From: Bacteroidales bacterium
GTDB lineage: Bacteria > Bacteroidota > Bacteroidia > Bacteroidales > F082
DNA: 37,394 nt
Direction of reading: 5' to 3'
Assembly: GCA_017645245.1 (NCBI GenBank)
Contig: JAGCPG010000083.1
Coordinates: forward strand, 1 to 37,394
This document shows positions 1 to 9,360 of this stretch, in pieces (positions within the stretch are counted from its first letter, which is position 1; the number at the start of each line of letters is the position of its first letter). The translations under genes and the position numbers were made by a program. The notes under the pieces were generated by a model, which was not told the origin of the DNA, did no database searches, and saw only the letters and a list, made by a program, of their open reading frames with translations.

Positions 1-138
1 CATCTTGCGGTTTCTTTCCGTTGCCAAGATGGCCATCTTGTTAGGAATCAAATAATTGCGAGCGTATCCGTCCTTAACGGTAACGATTTCGTTCTTGTAG
101 CCTAAGTTGGCGATGTCTTGTTTCAGAATAATTTCCAT
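1..138 (-). CDS. rplI: 50S ribosomal protein L9 (partial, N-terminal part)
   Basis: The 46 N-terminal residues, beginning [19 protein letters not shown] and including [14 protein letters not shown], are the classic first domain of ribosomal protein L9, which binds 23S rRNA. The rest of the gene lies beyond the left edge. The start is set by a strong AGGAGG at 146-151, eight bases before the ATG. It is the last visible gene of the rpsF-rpsR-rplI operon and starts 14 bases after the rpsR stop. Confidence 0.95.
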   Translation of the reverse strand, partial: MEIILKQDIANLGYKNEIVTVKDGYARNYLIPNKMAILATERNRKM

Positions 139-152
139 TTCAATTCCTCCTA

Positions 153-425
153 TTATTTCAACATGTCAGCAACGAACGGCATGAGGGCGAGATGACGAGC
201 TCTCTTGATAGCCTGTGCAACTTTCTTTTGATATTTGGTTGATGTACCGGTGATGCGGCGAGGCAAAATCTTACCCTGCTCGTTCACGAACTTCAGCAAG
301 AAGTCGGCGTCTTTGTAATCGATGTACTTGATGCGGTTCTTCTTGAAGCGGCAATATTTCTTTCTCTTGGTATCGACTGCAATAGGAGTCAAATATTTGA
401 TGTCGTTATTGTTTTGTTGTGCCAT
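153..425 (-). CDS. rpsR: 30S ribosomal protein S18
   Basis: This 90-residue protein of normal S18 length carries the family signature [14 protein letters not shown] followed by [11 protein letters not shown], and a basic C-terminal helix ([17 protein letters not shown]). S18 binds S6 in the platform of the 30S subunit, which fits the gene lying directly downstream of rpsF. A purine-rich stretch (AAAGAGAA) precedes the ATG. The gene is co-transcribed with rpsF and rplI. Confidence 0.97.
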   Translation of the reverse strand: MAQQNNNDIKYLTPIAVDTKRKKYCRFKKNRIKYIDYKDADFLLKFVNEQGKILPRRITGTSTKYQKKVAQAIKRARHLALMPFVADMLK

Positions 426-452
426 TTCTCTTTGATTTTAAAATGTTAAACA

Positions 453-803
453 TTAGGCTTGAGCTTCAGCTTTTTCCTGGGCTTTCTTGCGTTTCTTCTC
501 GTTGTAGGCGATGGCGTGCTTGTCAAGCTTCACGGTCAAGAAACGGAGAATGCGCTCGTCACGCTTCAGTTCGGTCTCAAGGTCTGCAATAACGTCTCCT
601 TCGGCCTTGTACTCTATCAACTGATAGAAGCCAGTGGATTTCTTCTGGATCGGGTATGCCAGTTTTCGCATGCCCCAGTGCTCTTCATGAACGATCTCTG
701 CGCCGTTTTTGGCCAGATGATCCTCAAATTTCTTTACCGCTTCCTTCATCTGATCTTCAGACAAAACGGGAGTAACAATGAAAACGGTTTCGTACTGATT
801 CAT
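453..803 (-). CDS. rpsF: 30S ribosomal protein S6
   Basis: The 116-residue protein starts [18 protein letters not shown] and contains [19 protein letters not shown], the S6 core that contacts S18 and 16S rRNA. The C-terminus is a charged Lys/Glu/Ala tail, as is usual for S6. There is no clear Shine-Dalgarno sequence; the leader is very A/T-rich. It is the first gene of the operon and is served by the promoter at 860-889. Confidence 0.97.
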   Translation of the reverse strand: MNQYETVFIVTPVLSEDQMKEAVKKFEDHLAKNGAEIVHEEHWGMRKLAYPIQKKSTGFYQLIEYKAEGDVIADLETELKRDERILRFLTVKLDKHAIAYNEKKRKKAQEKAEAQA

Positions 804-859
804 AATTTACTGATAATTAATGATTTAATAGTTTTATTACTTGCTTCGAAAAGCGAGTG

Positions 860-889
860 CAAAATTAAGGCTTTTTCTTTAAAAAACAA
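860..889 (-). promoter_or_regulatory. Promoter of the rpsF-rpsR-rplI operon
   Basis: On the minus strand TTG (889-887) is followed by exactly 19 bases and TAATTTTG (867-860), a full match to the Bacteroidota -33/-7 pattern. Just downstream a small hairpin, GCTT-TTCG-AAGC (854-843), would form the very 5' end of the mRNA. I did not find a recognisable S6:S18 autoregulatory motif in the leader. Confidence 0.75.
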
Positions 890-906
890 GGGATTACGAG
901 AAATTT

Positions 907-1842
907 TTAATTGCTCGGTATTTTATAGATGTCCTTCAATCCCATCTTGGTCCATTCGGTGGGTTGCAACTTGCTGTCAGTCATGGTGGCATCGAGGTTG
1001 GTGACGCGGCCAGACAAAGCTTGTTCGACGAAACCGCAGAATAGGTCCACAGAGCCGGGAAGCCATGAAGCCACCTCGTGCCCTATGCCCTTGAAACGGA
1101 CGATCCAATGGGGGATGCCTTGTTTCTTCATGGCCTTGGCGACGTTGTTTGAGCCGTGCAACTTCGGATGGAAAGGCAAGCCGAAACTCTTGTAGGCCAC
1201 AATCTTGTCCTCCGTACCGTGCATCAGCATGGTTGGTGCCGGTGGGGTGTTGTATTTCAGCTCGCATTTGCGGCACATCACACCGCCGGCGTAGGGTATG
1301 ACGGCGGCTGGCTTCCACCCTTTGGGCAAGGCCGATGCCTGAGCCAAACCATTGGCACGGCAATAATCCATGTCGAGCACGGTGATGGCACCCGCCGAGC
1401 AGCCAGTCAACACAATCTTCGACGTGTCGATGTCCAAGTCGGCCTGATGGTCACAGATCCAGGCGATGGCAGCAGAGCAGTCCTCAACGGCAATGTCGAT
1501 GCAATATTGGAAGAGTTTGTCAAGCTTGAGCAGTCCGCTGTTTTCCTTTACCTTGGCCTTGTCTTTTAAGCCCAAACGGTAGTCGATGCAAATGACTGTG
1601 AAACCCCGTTCCGTCAGCAATTCAGCGGTTTTTTGCATCAACTTGTCGTCGCGTGTGCCAACAACAAATCCGCCTCCAAAAACGGAAACTACCGCGGCTT
1701 TGTCGGCTCTCGGCAAAGCGGGTCGGTGAACGTCCAAAAACAATGTGGAGTCGCGTTCTACAAAAGGATAGGTTTCCTTGGTCTGCCCCATGGCGGCAAC
1801 CGCGCAAATCAGGCACAGGATTACTGAAAGCAGCCTTTTCAT
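907..1842 (-). CDS. Secreted alpha/beta hydrolase (esterase-like)
   Basis: This 311-residue protein has an N-terminal signal peptide (MKRLLSVILCLICAVAAMGQ) and an alpha/beta-hydrolase fold. An oxyanion-type GGGF lies at 56-59, the nucleophile Ser149 is in GCSAG, Asp212 is in HGTEDK, and His255 is in GIGHE, giving a complete catalytic triad. The likely role is hydrolysis of an ester in the periplasm or outside the cell; the substrate cannot be read from sequence. The frame is open further upstream, but the start at 1842 is chosen because it begins the signal peptide and sits behind a TAATTTTG box (1867-1860). It is divergent from the RND operon and not part of it. Confidence 0.82.
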   Translation of the reverse strand: MKRLLSVILCLICAVAAMGQTKETYPFVERDSTLFLDVHRPALPRADKAAVVSVFGGGFVVGTRDDKLMQKTAELLTERGFTVICIDYRLGLKDKAKVKENSGLLKLDKLFQYCIDIAVEDCSAAIAWICDHQADLDIDTSKIVLTGCSAGAITVLDMDYCRANGLAQASALPKGWKPAAVIPYAGGVMCRKCELKYNTPPAPTMLMHGTEDKIVAYKSFGLPFHPKLHGSNNVAKAMKKQGIPHWIVRFKGIGHEVASWLPGSVDLFCGFVEQALSGRVTNLDATMTDSKLQPTEWTKMGLKDIYKIPSN

Positions 1843-1859
1843 AATTTTTTTTGTTTGTG

Positions 1860-1867
1860 CAAAATTA
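1860..1867 (-). promoter_or_regulatory. -7 box upstream of the secreted hydrolase
   Basis: TAATTTTG is read on the minus strand 17 bases before the hydrolase ATG. No good TTG lies 19 bases further up. The box sits back to back with the promoter of the RND operon, so the two start regions overlap. Confidence 0.45.
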
Positions 1868-1874
1868 GAAAAAA

Positions 1875-1906
1875 TTCGTTTTTTCTTGAATAAATCTTTA
1901 TTTTTG
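1875..1906 (+). promoter_or_regulatory. Promoter of the RND efflux operon
   Basis: TATTTTTG (1899-1906) matches the TAnnTTTG -7 element and lies 25 bases before the adaptor ATG. The only candidate -33 element is a weak TTCG at 1875-1878, 20 bases upstream. I saw no obvious repressor palindrome nearby. Confidence 0.45.
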
Positions 1907-1931
1907 TCACACAAATAAAATATCCAATCTT

Positions 1932-2966
1932 ATGAGAACTCATTATCTTGGTTTAAAAGCCCTTACGCTTTTCCTTTCCATGTTTTTAATTGTCGGCTGC
2001 AACTCGAAAAAGAAACAGCCGCCGTTCAATCCAGCCATTCCTGTGGAGATTGATGTGGTAGGCAACACCGACGAAAGCAGTTACAGGAACTATGTGGGTA
2101 CGGTGCAGAGCGAGATGAAGATTGCGCTTTCGTTCCCGTTGGGCGGCACCCTGACAGGCGTTTATGTGCATAACGGACAGCGTGTCAAGCAGGGCGCGCT
2201 GGTTGCCAAGGTGGATGAGACTACCGCGAAGAGCCTTCATGATGCGGCGCTCGCCACGCTCAACCAGGCGGAAGACGGCTATCGCCGTATGAAGCAGGTC
2301 TATGACGAAGGCGGGGTCAGCCAGGTGCGCTGGGTGCAGATGGAGACGGACTTGGAAAAGGCAAGACAGACCGAGATCTCCACCCGGAAGCATCTTCAGG
2401 AATGTACGCTCTATGCGCCTCAGGACGGCATCATCAGCATGGAGGACCACGTCATTGGCGAGCACATGGCTCCAGCCGAGCCTTTCTGTAACATGGTTGA
2501 CATGGACAAGTTGATGGTATCGTTCTCCGTCCCTGAGAAGGAGATCGGCCTGATCAATATCGGTGACCACGCCACGACGACCATCCCGGCGTTGAACGAT
2601 TCGGAGAAGACCATCGTGGTTTATGACAAGGCTTTGCTTTCCAATCCTTTGGGACATTCCTACACCGTCAAGGCATCCATCTCTCCCAATGAGAAGGATG
2701 TGCTCCCCGGCATGGTGACGAAGATCAGGTTGGCCTTGAGCTCCACCCAAAGCGCTGGAATTGTGGTGCCTTCATCCTGTGTTCAGACCATACCCGATGG
2801 CATTGCGGTTTGGGTGATTCGTGGCGGGAAAGCCTATCGCCAAAAGATCGAGGTCAGCGACTATATCAAGAATGGTGTGTTGGTGAATAATGGGCTGAAC
2901 CATGGCGACACCATCGTCACCGTAGGTTACCAGAAACTCTACAACGGAGCTGTTGTTTCATTCTAA
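1932..2966 (+). CDS. RND efflux periplasmic adaptor (membrane fusion) lipoprotein
   Basis: The protein has 344 residues. A lipoprotein signal ends in the lipobox IVGC with Cys23 as the lipidation site, so it should be anchored in the inner membrane and reach into the periplasm. Residues about 60-97 (GGTLTGVYVHNGQRVKQGA) and 158-190 are the two halves of a lipoyl/barrel-sandwich domain. Between them, about 98-155, is an alpha-hairpin coiled coil (AALATLNQAEDGYRRMK). Beta-barrel and membrane-proximal domains follow. This is the AcrA/MexA-type adaptor that joins the pump to the outer-membrane channel. It is the first gene of a tight three-gene operon; the pump gene starts 12 bases after its stop. 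Confidence 0.93.
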   Translation: MRTHYLGLKALTLFLSMFLIVGCNSKKKQPPFNPAIPVEIDVVGNTDESSYRNYVGTVQSEMKIALSFPLGGTLTGVYVHNGQRVKQGALVAKVDETTAKSLHDAALATLNQAEDGYRRMKQVYDEGGVSQVRWVQMETDLEKARQTEISTRKHLQECTLYAPQDGIISMEDHVIGEHMAPAEPFCNMVDMDKLMVSFSVPEKEIGLINIGDHATTTIPALNDSEKTIVVYDKALLSNPLGHSYTVKASISPNEKDVLPGMVTKIRLALSSTQSAGIVVPSSCVQTIPDGIAVWVIRGGKAYRQKIEVSDYIKNGVLVNNGLNHGDTIVTVGYQKLYNGAVVSF

Positions 2967-2978
2967 TCCTATATCGCT

Positions 2979-5900
2979 ATGCAAAGGAAAAGGAATATCG
3001 TAGAAGCGGCGATGAGGAACAACAATCTGGTGTTCTTCTTCCTGGCAGTCATCGTCGTGTTTGGATTCATTGCCTTGCCCCGGCTTAAAAAGAACGAATT
3101 TCCCGATGTCACCATCCGTCAAGGCGTGGTGGCGGTAATCTATCCTGGCGCCACAGCAGAAGAGATCGAGGAACGTGTGGCCGGCACCGTCGAACAATAC
3201 CTGTTCACCTTTGGCGATGTGAACAAAAAGAAGACCTACTCCTATTCAAAGGATGGCATGCTGGTCGTTTTCGTCACCCTCGTTCCCGAGACCAAGGACG
3301 CCAAGATGACATGGTCGCGCATCCGTCAAGGCTTGGTGCTGTTCAAGCAGACCGACTTGCCCCAAGGGGTACTTGCCACGGCTGTGCTCGATGATTTCGG
3401 GAATGCCTCCTCGCTGCTGCTGGCCATCGAGAGTGACCAGCGTCCCTCAAGGTCGTTGCGTGAGTTTGCCGATGCGTTGGCGGAGCGTCTGCGTACCATC
3501 GAGACCATGGGCAACATCAAGATTGTGGGTGAGCAGAAAGAGGAGATTGCCATCTATATGGATCCCACCAGGATGACGCAATATGCCGTTTCGCCTTCGA
3601 TGATCACGGCAGAGTTGGCCGCCCACAGCCTGCGCACCATCACGGGCAAGGCCGACAACGACGAGGGCAACGCTGTCATTCACGTGAATGTCCCTTACAC
3701 AGATATCTATGAACTCTCTGAACTGATCGTGTTTGCCGATCCCATCACCGGCCAGGTGATCAAGCTGCGCGACATTGCACGGTTGGAACGCCGTTATCAG
3801 GAAGAGTCGCAATACATCGCCTATTCCGATACCCTTGTCACCAACAACCCTTGCCTGATCTTCTCCATGGAGATGCGTCCCGGCAACAACATCGTGGCTT
3901 TTGGCGAAGAAGTCAACAAAGTCATCAATGCGTTTTTGGCTACGGCACCGCCTGACATCAAGGTGCATCGCATCACTGACTTGCCTGTGGTGGTCAACAG
4001 ATCGGTGCTTTCCTTCCTGAGGGATCTGATTGAAGCCATCCTCATTGTGATCTTGGTCATGCTCTTCCTGTTCCCCTTGCGCACGGCCTTGGTTTCGTCC
4101 ACTTCGGTTCCGGTGTGCGTCGCGGCTACATGGGCCATCATGTATCTGCTGGGCATTGAACTGAACACGGTTACCTTGGCGGCCTTGATCGTCGTGCTTG
4201 GTATGATTGTGGATGACTCGGTGGTGGTGATTGACGGTTACACCGACATGTTGAGCACAGGCCATTCCCGATGGTATTCGGCGGCAGTCTCCACTAAGGA
4301 ATTGATGTCCTCCATGCTCATCGCCACCTGCTCCATCTCCTGCATGTTCTTTCCCATGCTTGCCTTGATGAAAGGCACCCAGATGGGCGATTTCATAAAG
4401 CTCTTCCCGTGGACTATCTTCATTTCTTTGGCGTGCAGTTTCCTGTTTGCCATTTGGGTGATTCCCTTCCTTTCAGCCAGAATCATCAGGCCTTCCAACG
4501 ATAAGAAGATGTCGAGATTGGAACGGATTCAGGCCAAATTCTTCCAAGTACTCCAAAGCAGCTATAAGCGGATTCTTGACCTCTGCTTCCGCCACAAATG
4601 GGCAACTGTTTTTGCTGCGGTTGTTTCAGTATTAATCGGAGTGTTCCTGTTTACCAAGTTGAATGTTCAGATGTTGCCCAAGGCAGAGCGCGACTGTTTT
4701 GCGGTGGAAATCCATCTTGCCACGGGCAGCTCCATCGAGGAGACGTCATTCGTTGCTGATTCCCTGACCAAGATCCTGCAAGCCGATCCTCGCGTGAAGT
4801 CGATCACGGCCTTCGTTGGCATGGCATCACCACGTTTCCACATGACTTACGCTCCTGAGGCGGTGCCCACACAGGCTTACGCCCAGTTCATCGTGAACAC
4901 CGTTTCCGAAAATGCCACCAAGGAGATGATGTATGATTATGCGCAACGCTATGAGAATTATTTCCCGATGGCACAAATCCGTTTCAAGCAAATGGATTAT
5001 CAAGTGGTGGACGCTCCGGTGGAGTATTACATCACTGGCGATGACTACTCCAAGATTTGTTCCGTCAAGGATTCCCTCATCGCCTTCATGAAACAGGATC
5101 CGAACCTGTTCTTCGTCCATTCCGACTATGACGGGATTGAAAATATCGTGGAGGTTGACCTGAACATCGACGAAGCTAACCGTTTGGGCGTCACCCAGGC
5201 GGTGCTGTCGGTTTATCTGGCAGGTGCCCTGTCGGGAAGCGATTTGGTCAAGATGTGGGAGGATGGCTACAACTTGTCTACCAAGATCTATACGGAAGGC
5301 GTACATGATATCGACTATGAACAATTGGGTGATTTGCTTGTTCCTACTGCTCATCCAGGCGTTTGGGTGCCGTTGCGTCAAGTAGCCACATTGCGGCCTT
5401 CCTTTGCACACGACAACCTCACCCGTCGCAACGGCATGCGTTGCATCACGGTGTTGGCGGATGTCATGCCTGGTGCAAGCCAACTCAGGGAATTCCAAAA
5501 AATCAACAAATACCTTGAAAGCTTTGAACTTCCTGAAGGCGTGAGGATTGAGGAAGGCGGATCAAAGGCTGTCACCAACGAGACCCTGCCGTCTATCATC
5601 CAATCCATCATCGCGGCCATCATCGTGATGTTCATCGTTCTGATCATCCATTACAAAAAGATCGGCATCTCTTTCCTGTCGCTCTCCGTCTCGGTGCTCT
5701 GCATCTTTGGATCTTCCTTCGGACTCTGGCTCTTTGGCCTGGATGTTTCGGTGACGGCCATGTTGGGCATCATCTCGCTCATTGGCATCATCGTGCGCAA
5801 CGCCATCATCATGTATGACCATGCCGCCGAGTTGCGCGTGAGGGAAAAACTCACGGTCCACGAAGCCGCTTACGAGGCTGGCTTGCGCCGTATGAGGCCG

Positions 5901-6179
5901 ATTTTCCTTACTTCCGCTACCACGGCTTTGGGCGTTATCCCGATGATCATTGCCAAAACCTTGCTTTGGGAGCCCATGGGTGTTGTGATTTGCTTCGGCA
6001 CCATCTTGACCTTCCCGTTGGTGGTGACGGTGCTTCCTGTGGCTTACTGCCTTGCCTTTGACGCCGGTGAAGCCGACCTGAAACGTCGCAACCTGTTGAA
6101 CAAATGGTTCCTGAAGAGATTGGAATTGCGTGATTCCCGTAATGAGAAGAGAAATCGAAACAACGAAAACAACAACTGA
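2979..6179 (+). CDS. RND efflux transporter, inner-membrane pump (AcrB/MMPL-like)
   Basis: At 1066 residues this has the normal RND pump size and architecture: one TM helix at the N-terminus, a large periplasmic loop (about 45-340), TM2-6, a second periplasmic loop (about 560-860) and a final TM bundle. The proton-relay pair Asp412-Asp413 is present in TM4 (GMIVDDSVVV). The position of the AcrB TM10 lysine is an arginine here (IVRNAI, Arg940). It should use the proton gradient to expel hydrophobic compounds together with the adaptor before it and the TolC-like channel after it. The substrate is unknown. The C-terminal tail is short and rich in Arg and Asn. Confidence 0.93.
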   Translation: MQRKRNIVEAAMRNNNLVFFFLAVIVVFGFIALPRLKKNEFPDVTIRQGVVAVIYPGATAEEIEERVAGTVEQYLFTFGDVNKKKTYSYSKDGMLVVFVTLVPETKDAKMTWSRIRQGLVLFKQTDLPQGVLATAVLDDFGNASSLLLAIESDQRPSRSLREFADALAERLRTIETMGNIKIVGEQKEEIAIYMDPTRMTQYAVSPSMITAELAAHSLRTITGKADNDEGNAVIHVNVPYTDIYELSELIVFADPITGQVIKLRDIARLERRYQEESQYIAYSDTLVTNNPCLIFSMEMRPGNNIVAFGEEVNKVINAFLATAPPDIKVHRITDLPVVVNRSVLSFLRDLIEAILIVILVMLFLFPLRTALVSSTSVPVCVAATWAIMYLLGIELNTVTLAALIVVLGMIVDDSVVVIDGYTDMLSTGHSRWYSAAVSTKELMSSMLIATCSISCMFFPMLALMKGTQMGDFIKLFPWTIFISLACSFLFAIWVIPFLSARIIRPSNDKKMSRLERIQAKFFQVLQSSYKRILDLCFRHKWATVFAAVVSVLIGVFLFTKLNVQMLPKAERDCFAVEIHLATGSSIEETSFVADSLTKILQADPRVKSITAFVGMASPRFHMTYAPEAVPTQAYAQFIVNTVSENATKEMMYDYAQRYENYFPMAQIRFKQMDYQVVDAPVEYYITGDDYSKICSVKDSLIAFMKQDPNLFFVHSDYDGIENIVEVDLNIDEANRLGVTQAVLSVYLAGALSGSDLVKMWEDGYNLSTKIYTEGVHDIDYEQLGDLLVPTAHPGVWVPLRQVATLRPSFAHDNLTRRNGMRCITVLADVMPGASQLREFQKINKYLESFELPEGVRIEEGGSKAVTNETLPSIIQSIIAAIIVMFIVLIIHYKKIGISFLSLSVSVLCIFGSSFGLWLFGLDVSVTAMLGIISLIGIIVRNAIIMYDHAAELRVREKLTVHEAAYEAGLRRMRPIFLTSATTALGVIPMIIAKTLLWEPMGVVICFGTILTFPLVVTVLPVAYCLAFDAGEADLKRRNLLNKWFLKRLELRDSRNEKRNRNNENNN

Positions 6180-6181
6180 TC

Positions 6182-7516
6182 ATGAAAAGATATCTCATAG
6201 CCGTTTTACTGACATTCACGGCCTTGACCATGATGGCGCAAGAGCCGCTAACACTCGACTCTTGTTTTGCCCTGGCCAAAGCCAACAATGTTACGATCAA
6301 GACCAATAAACTGGAGATCGAGAAGGCCAAAGAGGTGAAAGCCCAGGTGTTCACCAAGTTCTTCCCACAGGTGTCGTTGAACATGCTTTCCTACTATGCC
6401 ATCAACCCGATCATCGAATATGGCTTGAACGACATCAACCAAGAGGGTGAGTTCGGGGAGTTTGTCGTGGCTGTAATCGAGGCGCTGCAAGACTTGGGCG
6501 CGGATATTCCCACTGATTTCAGCACCTTAAAGAAAGGTGTCGGCGGTACGGCCATGGCGGTCGTACCGGTGTATGCGGGCGGACGTATCATTAACGGAAA
6601 CAGGCTGGCTAAACTCGGTATCGAGGCAGCGGAGTTGAAATCGGCGGTGGCGGAGCGAGATCTGTTGGAGGAAATCGAGACCTCCTACTATCTCGTGGTG
6701 GGGCTTCAGGACAAAGTGCAGACCTTGAACACGGCACTGGCGCTCATCGATTCGCTGGATCATACGGTGGATGTAGCTCTCCAAGCCGGTCTCGTCACCA
6801 ATAGTGACAAGCTCCGTGTGGCCATGAACCGTAACGAGCTTCAAGCCAAGCAGATGCAACTCAACAACGGCATCCTGCTGGCTTCGCTGCTGCTCTGCCA
6901 TCAGATTGGCATCAAGTATCCCGAGCAAGGCCTTGTGTTGGAAAACAACTTGAACAAAACGGAGATGTCGAACGACTTCGGGATTGGCTATTTCAGCCGT
7001 CCTGAAAAGCGACTGCTCCAGCTGCAGATCGATGCGGAGAAGTTCTACAAGAAGCTGACCATCGGTGAGACTCTGCCTCAGGTGGGTGTTGGCTCGCTGA
7101 CTTCTTACGGCAATATCATGGGAAAGACCAAGTTCAACAACATCTTTTTCGCTCAGGTCTCAGTGCCGCTTACCCAGTGGTGGGAGACTTCGCATAAGAT
7201 CAAGGAGCATAATTTGAAGATCAGGGAAGCGGAGCTGATGCAGGAGGACCTGGATGGAATGATGGATCTGCAGGAAAAGCAGGCCTACAACCAGATGGTC
7301 GAGGCTGAAGCTTTGCTGCGCTCCGATCATGCGGCTTATGACATGGCTCAGGAGAACTATCGTCTGGCTGAATTAAATTACCGTGCCGGCATGAACACCA
7401 TTTCCGATGTGCTGGAGGCCAACGCATTGCTGCTCCAGGCACATAACGCCATTACGGATCGGCAGATCACCTACGTCTCGGCACGGCGCCGCTATCACGA
7501 CCTGACTGGGAAGTAA
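6182..7516 (+). CDS. TolC-family outer-membrane efflux channel
   Basis: This 444-residue protein has a signal peptide (MKRYLIAVLLTFTALTMMAQ), then EPLTLDSCFALAKANN, the typical start of mature TolC-like proteins. Two repeats of long helices follow; the last contains ENYRLAELNYRAGMNTISDV, a hallmark of the family. It has no lipobox cysteine, so it resembles TolC more than the lipidated OprM group. It starts two bases after the pump stop and completes the tripartite system. It ends five bases from the convergent wecB gene. Confidence 0.93.
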   Translation: MKRYLIAVLLTFTALTMMAQEPLTLDSCFALAKANNVTIKTNKLEIEKAKEVKAQVFTKFFPQVSLNMLSYYAINPIIEYGLNDINQEGEFGEFVVAVIEALQDLGADIPTDFSTLKKGVGGTAMAVVPVYAGGRIINGNRLAKLGIEAAELKSAVAERDLLEEIETSYYLVVGLQDKVQTLNTALALIDSLDHTVDVALQAGLVTNSDKLRVAMNRNELQAKQMQLNNGILLASLLLCHQIGIKYPEQGLVLENNLNKTEMSNDFGIGYFSRPEKRLLQLQIDAEKFYKKLTIGETLPQVGVGSLTSYGNIMGKTKFNNIFFAQVSVPLTQWWETSHKIKEHNLKIREAELMQEDLDGMMDLQEKQAYNQMVEAEALLRSDHAAYDMAQENYRLAELNYRAGMNTISDVLEANALLLQAHNAITDRQITYVSARRRYHDLTGK

Positions 7517-7531
7517 ACTGTTTAGGCTTCC
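7509..7531. terminator. Possible bidirectional hairpin between tolC-like gene and wecB
   Basis: GGAAG (7509-7513) can pair with CTTCC (7527-7531), with further TAA/TTA pairing inside. The structure spans both stop codons of the converging genes. It lacks a clear U-run on either side, so it is a weak terminator candidate. Confidence 0.25.
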
Positions 7532-8655
7532 AGCATCTTTTCGAGGATGAATTCCGCCGCATGGCCGTCGCCGAAGATCTCGGGGAAGTCGACTGGAGGC
7601 TGTTGAAGGTATTGTTTGCAGGTTTGAAGAATCCTTTCTTTCTCGGCATCTACCAAGGTGGCGGATCCGGTTTCTACAATCTCCACCCATTCGGTCTCAG
7701 GCCTCAGGATGGCACAGGGTTTCCTGAAGAAATAGGCTTCCTTCTGCACGCCGCCTGAGTCGGTCATTACCAAACTGGCGTGTTTTTCCAACTGGATCAT
7801 CTCCAAAAACGACACGGGTTCCGTGATCTTGATGTTCTCCGAATGATACAGCCGGTAAAGCCTTTCGTCGTCGATCAGCTGTTCCGTCATCTTACGGGTT
7901 CTTGGGTGCATGGGAAGTACCACGGCAATTTCGTGTGATAGCGTGATCAAGGCGTCCAGTATGCTGGTCAGCCTCTCCTTGTCGTCGGTATTGCTGTCGC
8001 GGTGCAAAGTGGCTAAAACAAATGGTTTCTCCGTCAGTTCCACCCTTTGAAGGATGTCGGTCTTTTGGTCGGCAATCGTTGAGAAGTGCAGGCTGTTGTC
8101 GTACATGATGTCGCCGCAATGATACACCTTGGGATTGTCGATGGTGAAAGGCCTGGCGTTGTCCATCCTGAAGCCTTCCTTGGCAAGGTTCTCGAATCCG
8201 GCTAGGGTAGGAGTGAAGAGCAAAGTGGAGCAATGGTCGCACACGATGCGGTTGATCTCCTCGGGCATGCGCTTGTTGAACGACCGCAATCCCGCCTCGA
8301 TGTGGACGATGGGTACATGGATCTTGGAGGCGGCCACGGCACCGGCAAGGGTGGAGTTGGTGTCGCCGTAAAGCACGATGTAGTCTGGCTTTTCATCCGT
8401 CAGGATGCGCTCGATGCCTTCAATCATTCTGGAGGTCTGCACGCCATGGGTGGCCGATCCCACCTGAAGGTTGTAGTCGGGTTTCGGGATGCCCAGCTCG
8501 TCGAAAAACACTTGCGACATATTGCCGTCATAATGTTGTCCCGTGTGGACGATCACCTCCTGGATGCGGTCGGCGTAATGGTTTTTGATGGCTCGACTCA
8601 GCCCAGCCGCCTTGATGATTTGTGGCCTGGCGCCTATGATGGTGACGATTTTCAT
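7522..8655 (-). CDS. wecB: UDP-N-acetylglucosamine 2-epimerase (non-hydrolysing)
   Basis: The 377-residue length matches the family. It interconverts UDP-GlcNAc and UDP-ManNAc in the cytoplasm, giving ManNAc units for surface polysaccharides. Visible motifs are the N-terminal IIGARPQIIK, Asp98 in GDTNST, Glu120 in HIEAGLRS, PEEINR at 131-136, His218 in TLHRDSN and DSGGVQKEA at 299-307, all features of the GT-B epimerase fold. It starts three bases after the radC stop, so the two are probably co-transcribed. No other polysaccharide genes lie beside it, so its exact pathway here is open. Confidence 0.93.
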   Translation of the reverse strand: MKIVTIIGARPQIIKAAGLSRAIKNHYADRIQEVIVHTGQHYDGNMSQVFFDELGIPKPDYNLQVGSATHGVQTSRMIEGIERILTDEKPDYIVLYGDTNSTLAGAVAASKIHVPIVHIEAGLRSFNKRMPEEINRIVCDHCSTLLFTPTLAGFENLAKEGFRMDNARPFTIDNPKVYHCGDIMYDNSLHFSTIADQKTDILQRVELTEKPFVLATLHRDSNTDDKERLTSILDALITLSHEIAVVLPMHPRTRKMTEQLIDDERLYRLYHSENIKITEPVSFLEMIQLEKHASLVMTDSGGVQKEAYFFRKPCAILRPETEWVEIVETGSATLVDAEKERILQTCKQYLQQPPVDFPEIFGDGHAAEFILEKMLEA

Positions 8656-8658
8656 GTT

Positions 8659-9357
8659 TTAGTTCATTAAGCCGTTTTCGGCGAAGCTAAAATACGTATT
8701 TTCTCCGATAATGATGTGGTCGAGCACCGCAATGTCCAAAATTTTTCCTGCCTTGACCAATTTTTGGGTCAGTTGCCGGTCGTCGGCGCTGGGTTTGGCG
8801 ACCCCTGAGGGATGGTTGTGGCACAGCATGACGGCTGTGGCCTCTTTCAACAGGGCTTGCTTGAAGATGACCTTGGGGTCGGCTAGGGTGGAGGTGATGC
8901 TTCCGGTGCTGACGCGTTCCACCTTGATGATCTTGCCGCTATGGTTGAGGTAGGCCACCATGAAATGCTCCTTGGTGGGATCGTCGATGAGGGGGAGGAA
9001 ACTCTCGTAGGCTTCCTTGCTGTTGTTGATGGTATGACGTTCCTCGGGTGAGGTGATGCTCCATCGTCTGCCCAGTTCCAAGGCTGCCATGATGCTGACG
9101 GCCTTGGCCTCGCCGATGCCTTTGTGCTGCTTCAGCTCGTCGATGCTGAGCTTTGAAAGGTTGTAGAGGTTGTCGCCTACAGCGTTCAGGATGTCTCTCG
9201 ATAGCTCCACGGCCGATTGTCCTCCCGGCCCCGACCCGATCAGGATGGCGATGAGCTCTGCGTTGCTGAGCGCTCCTTTGCCTTTGCTGATCATCTTCTC
9301 GCGCGGACGGTCGTCGGCAGCCCAATGCTTGATGGATATGCGTTCCTTGTTGACCAT
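8659..9357 (-). CDS. radC: RadC family protein (JAB1/MPN-type metalloprotein)
   Basis: This 232-residue, full-length RadC has an N-terminal helical part with a helix-hairpin-helix (LKQHKGIGEAKAVSI, about 75-89). The C-terminal MPN domain has the zinc motif HNHPSG (180-185) with Asp193 (ADDRQLT). The family was once linked to DNA repair, but its biochemical role is not established. The ATG lies only three bases beyond the U-run of the rpsT terminator, which leaves no room for a conventional promoter in between. It is followed by wecB. Confidence 0.93.
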   Translation of the reverse strand: MVNKERISIKHWAADDRPREKMISKGKGALSNAELIAILIGSGPGGQSAVELSRDILNAVGDNLYNLSKLSIDELKQHKGIGEAKAVSIMAALELGRRWSITSPEERHTINNSKEAYESFLPLIDDPTKEHFMVAYLNHSGKIIKVERVSTGSITSTLADPKVIFKQALLKEATAVMLCHNHPSGVAKPSADDRQLTQKLVKAGKILDIAVLDHIIIGENTYFSFAENGLMN

Positions 9358-9360
9358 ACC

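Noticed and set aside
459-1004. A 181-residue open frame opposite rpsF
   Set aside because: It is the antisense of rpsF and the end of the hydrolase gene, with no protein-family features.
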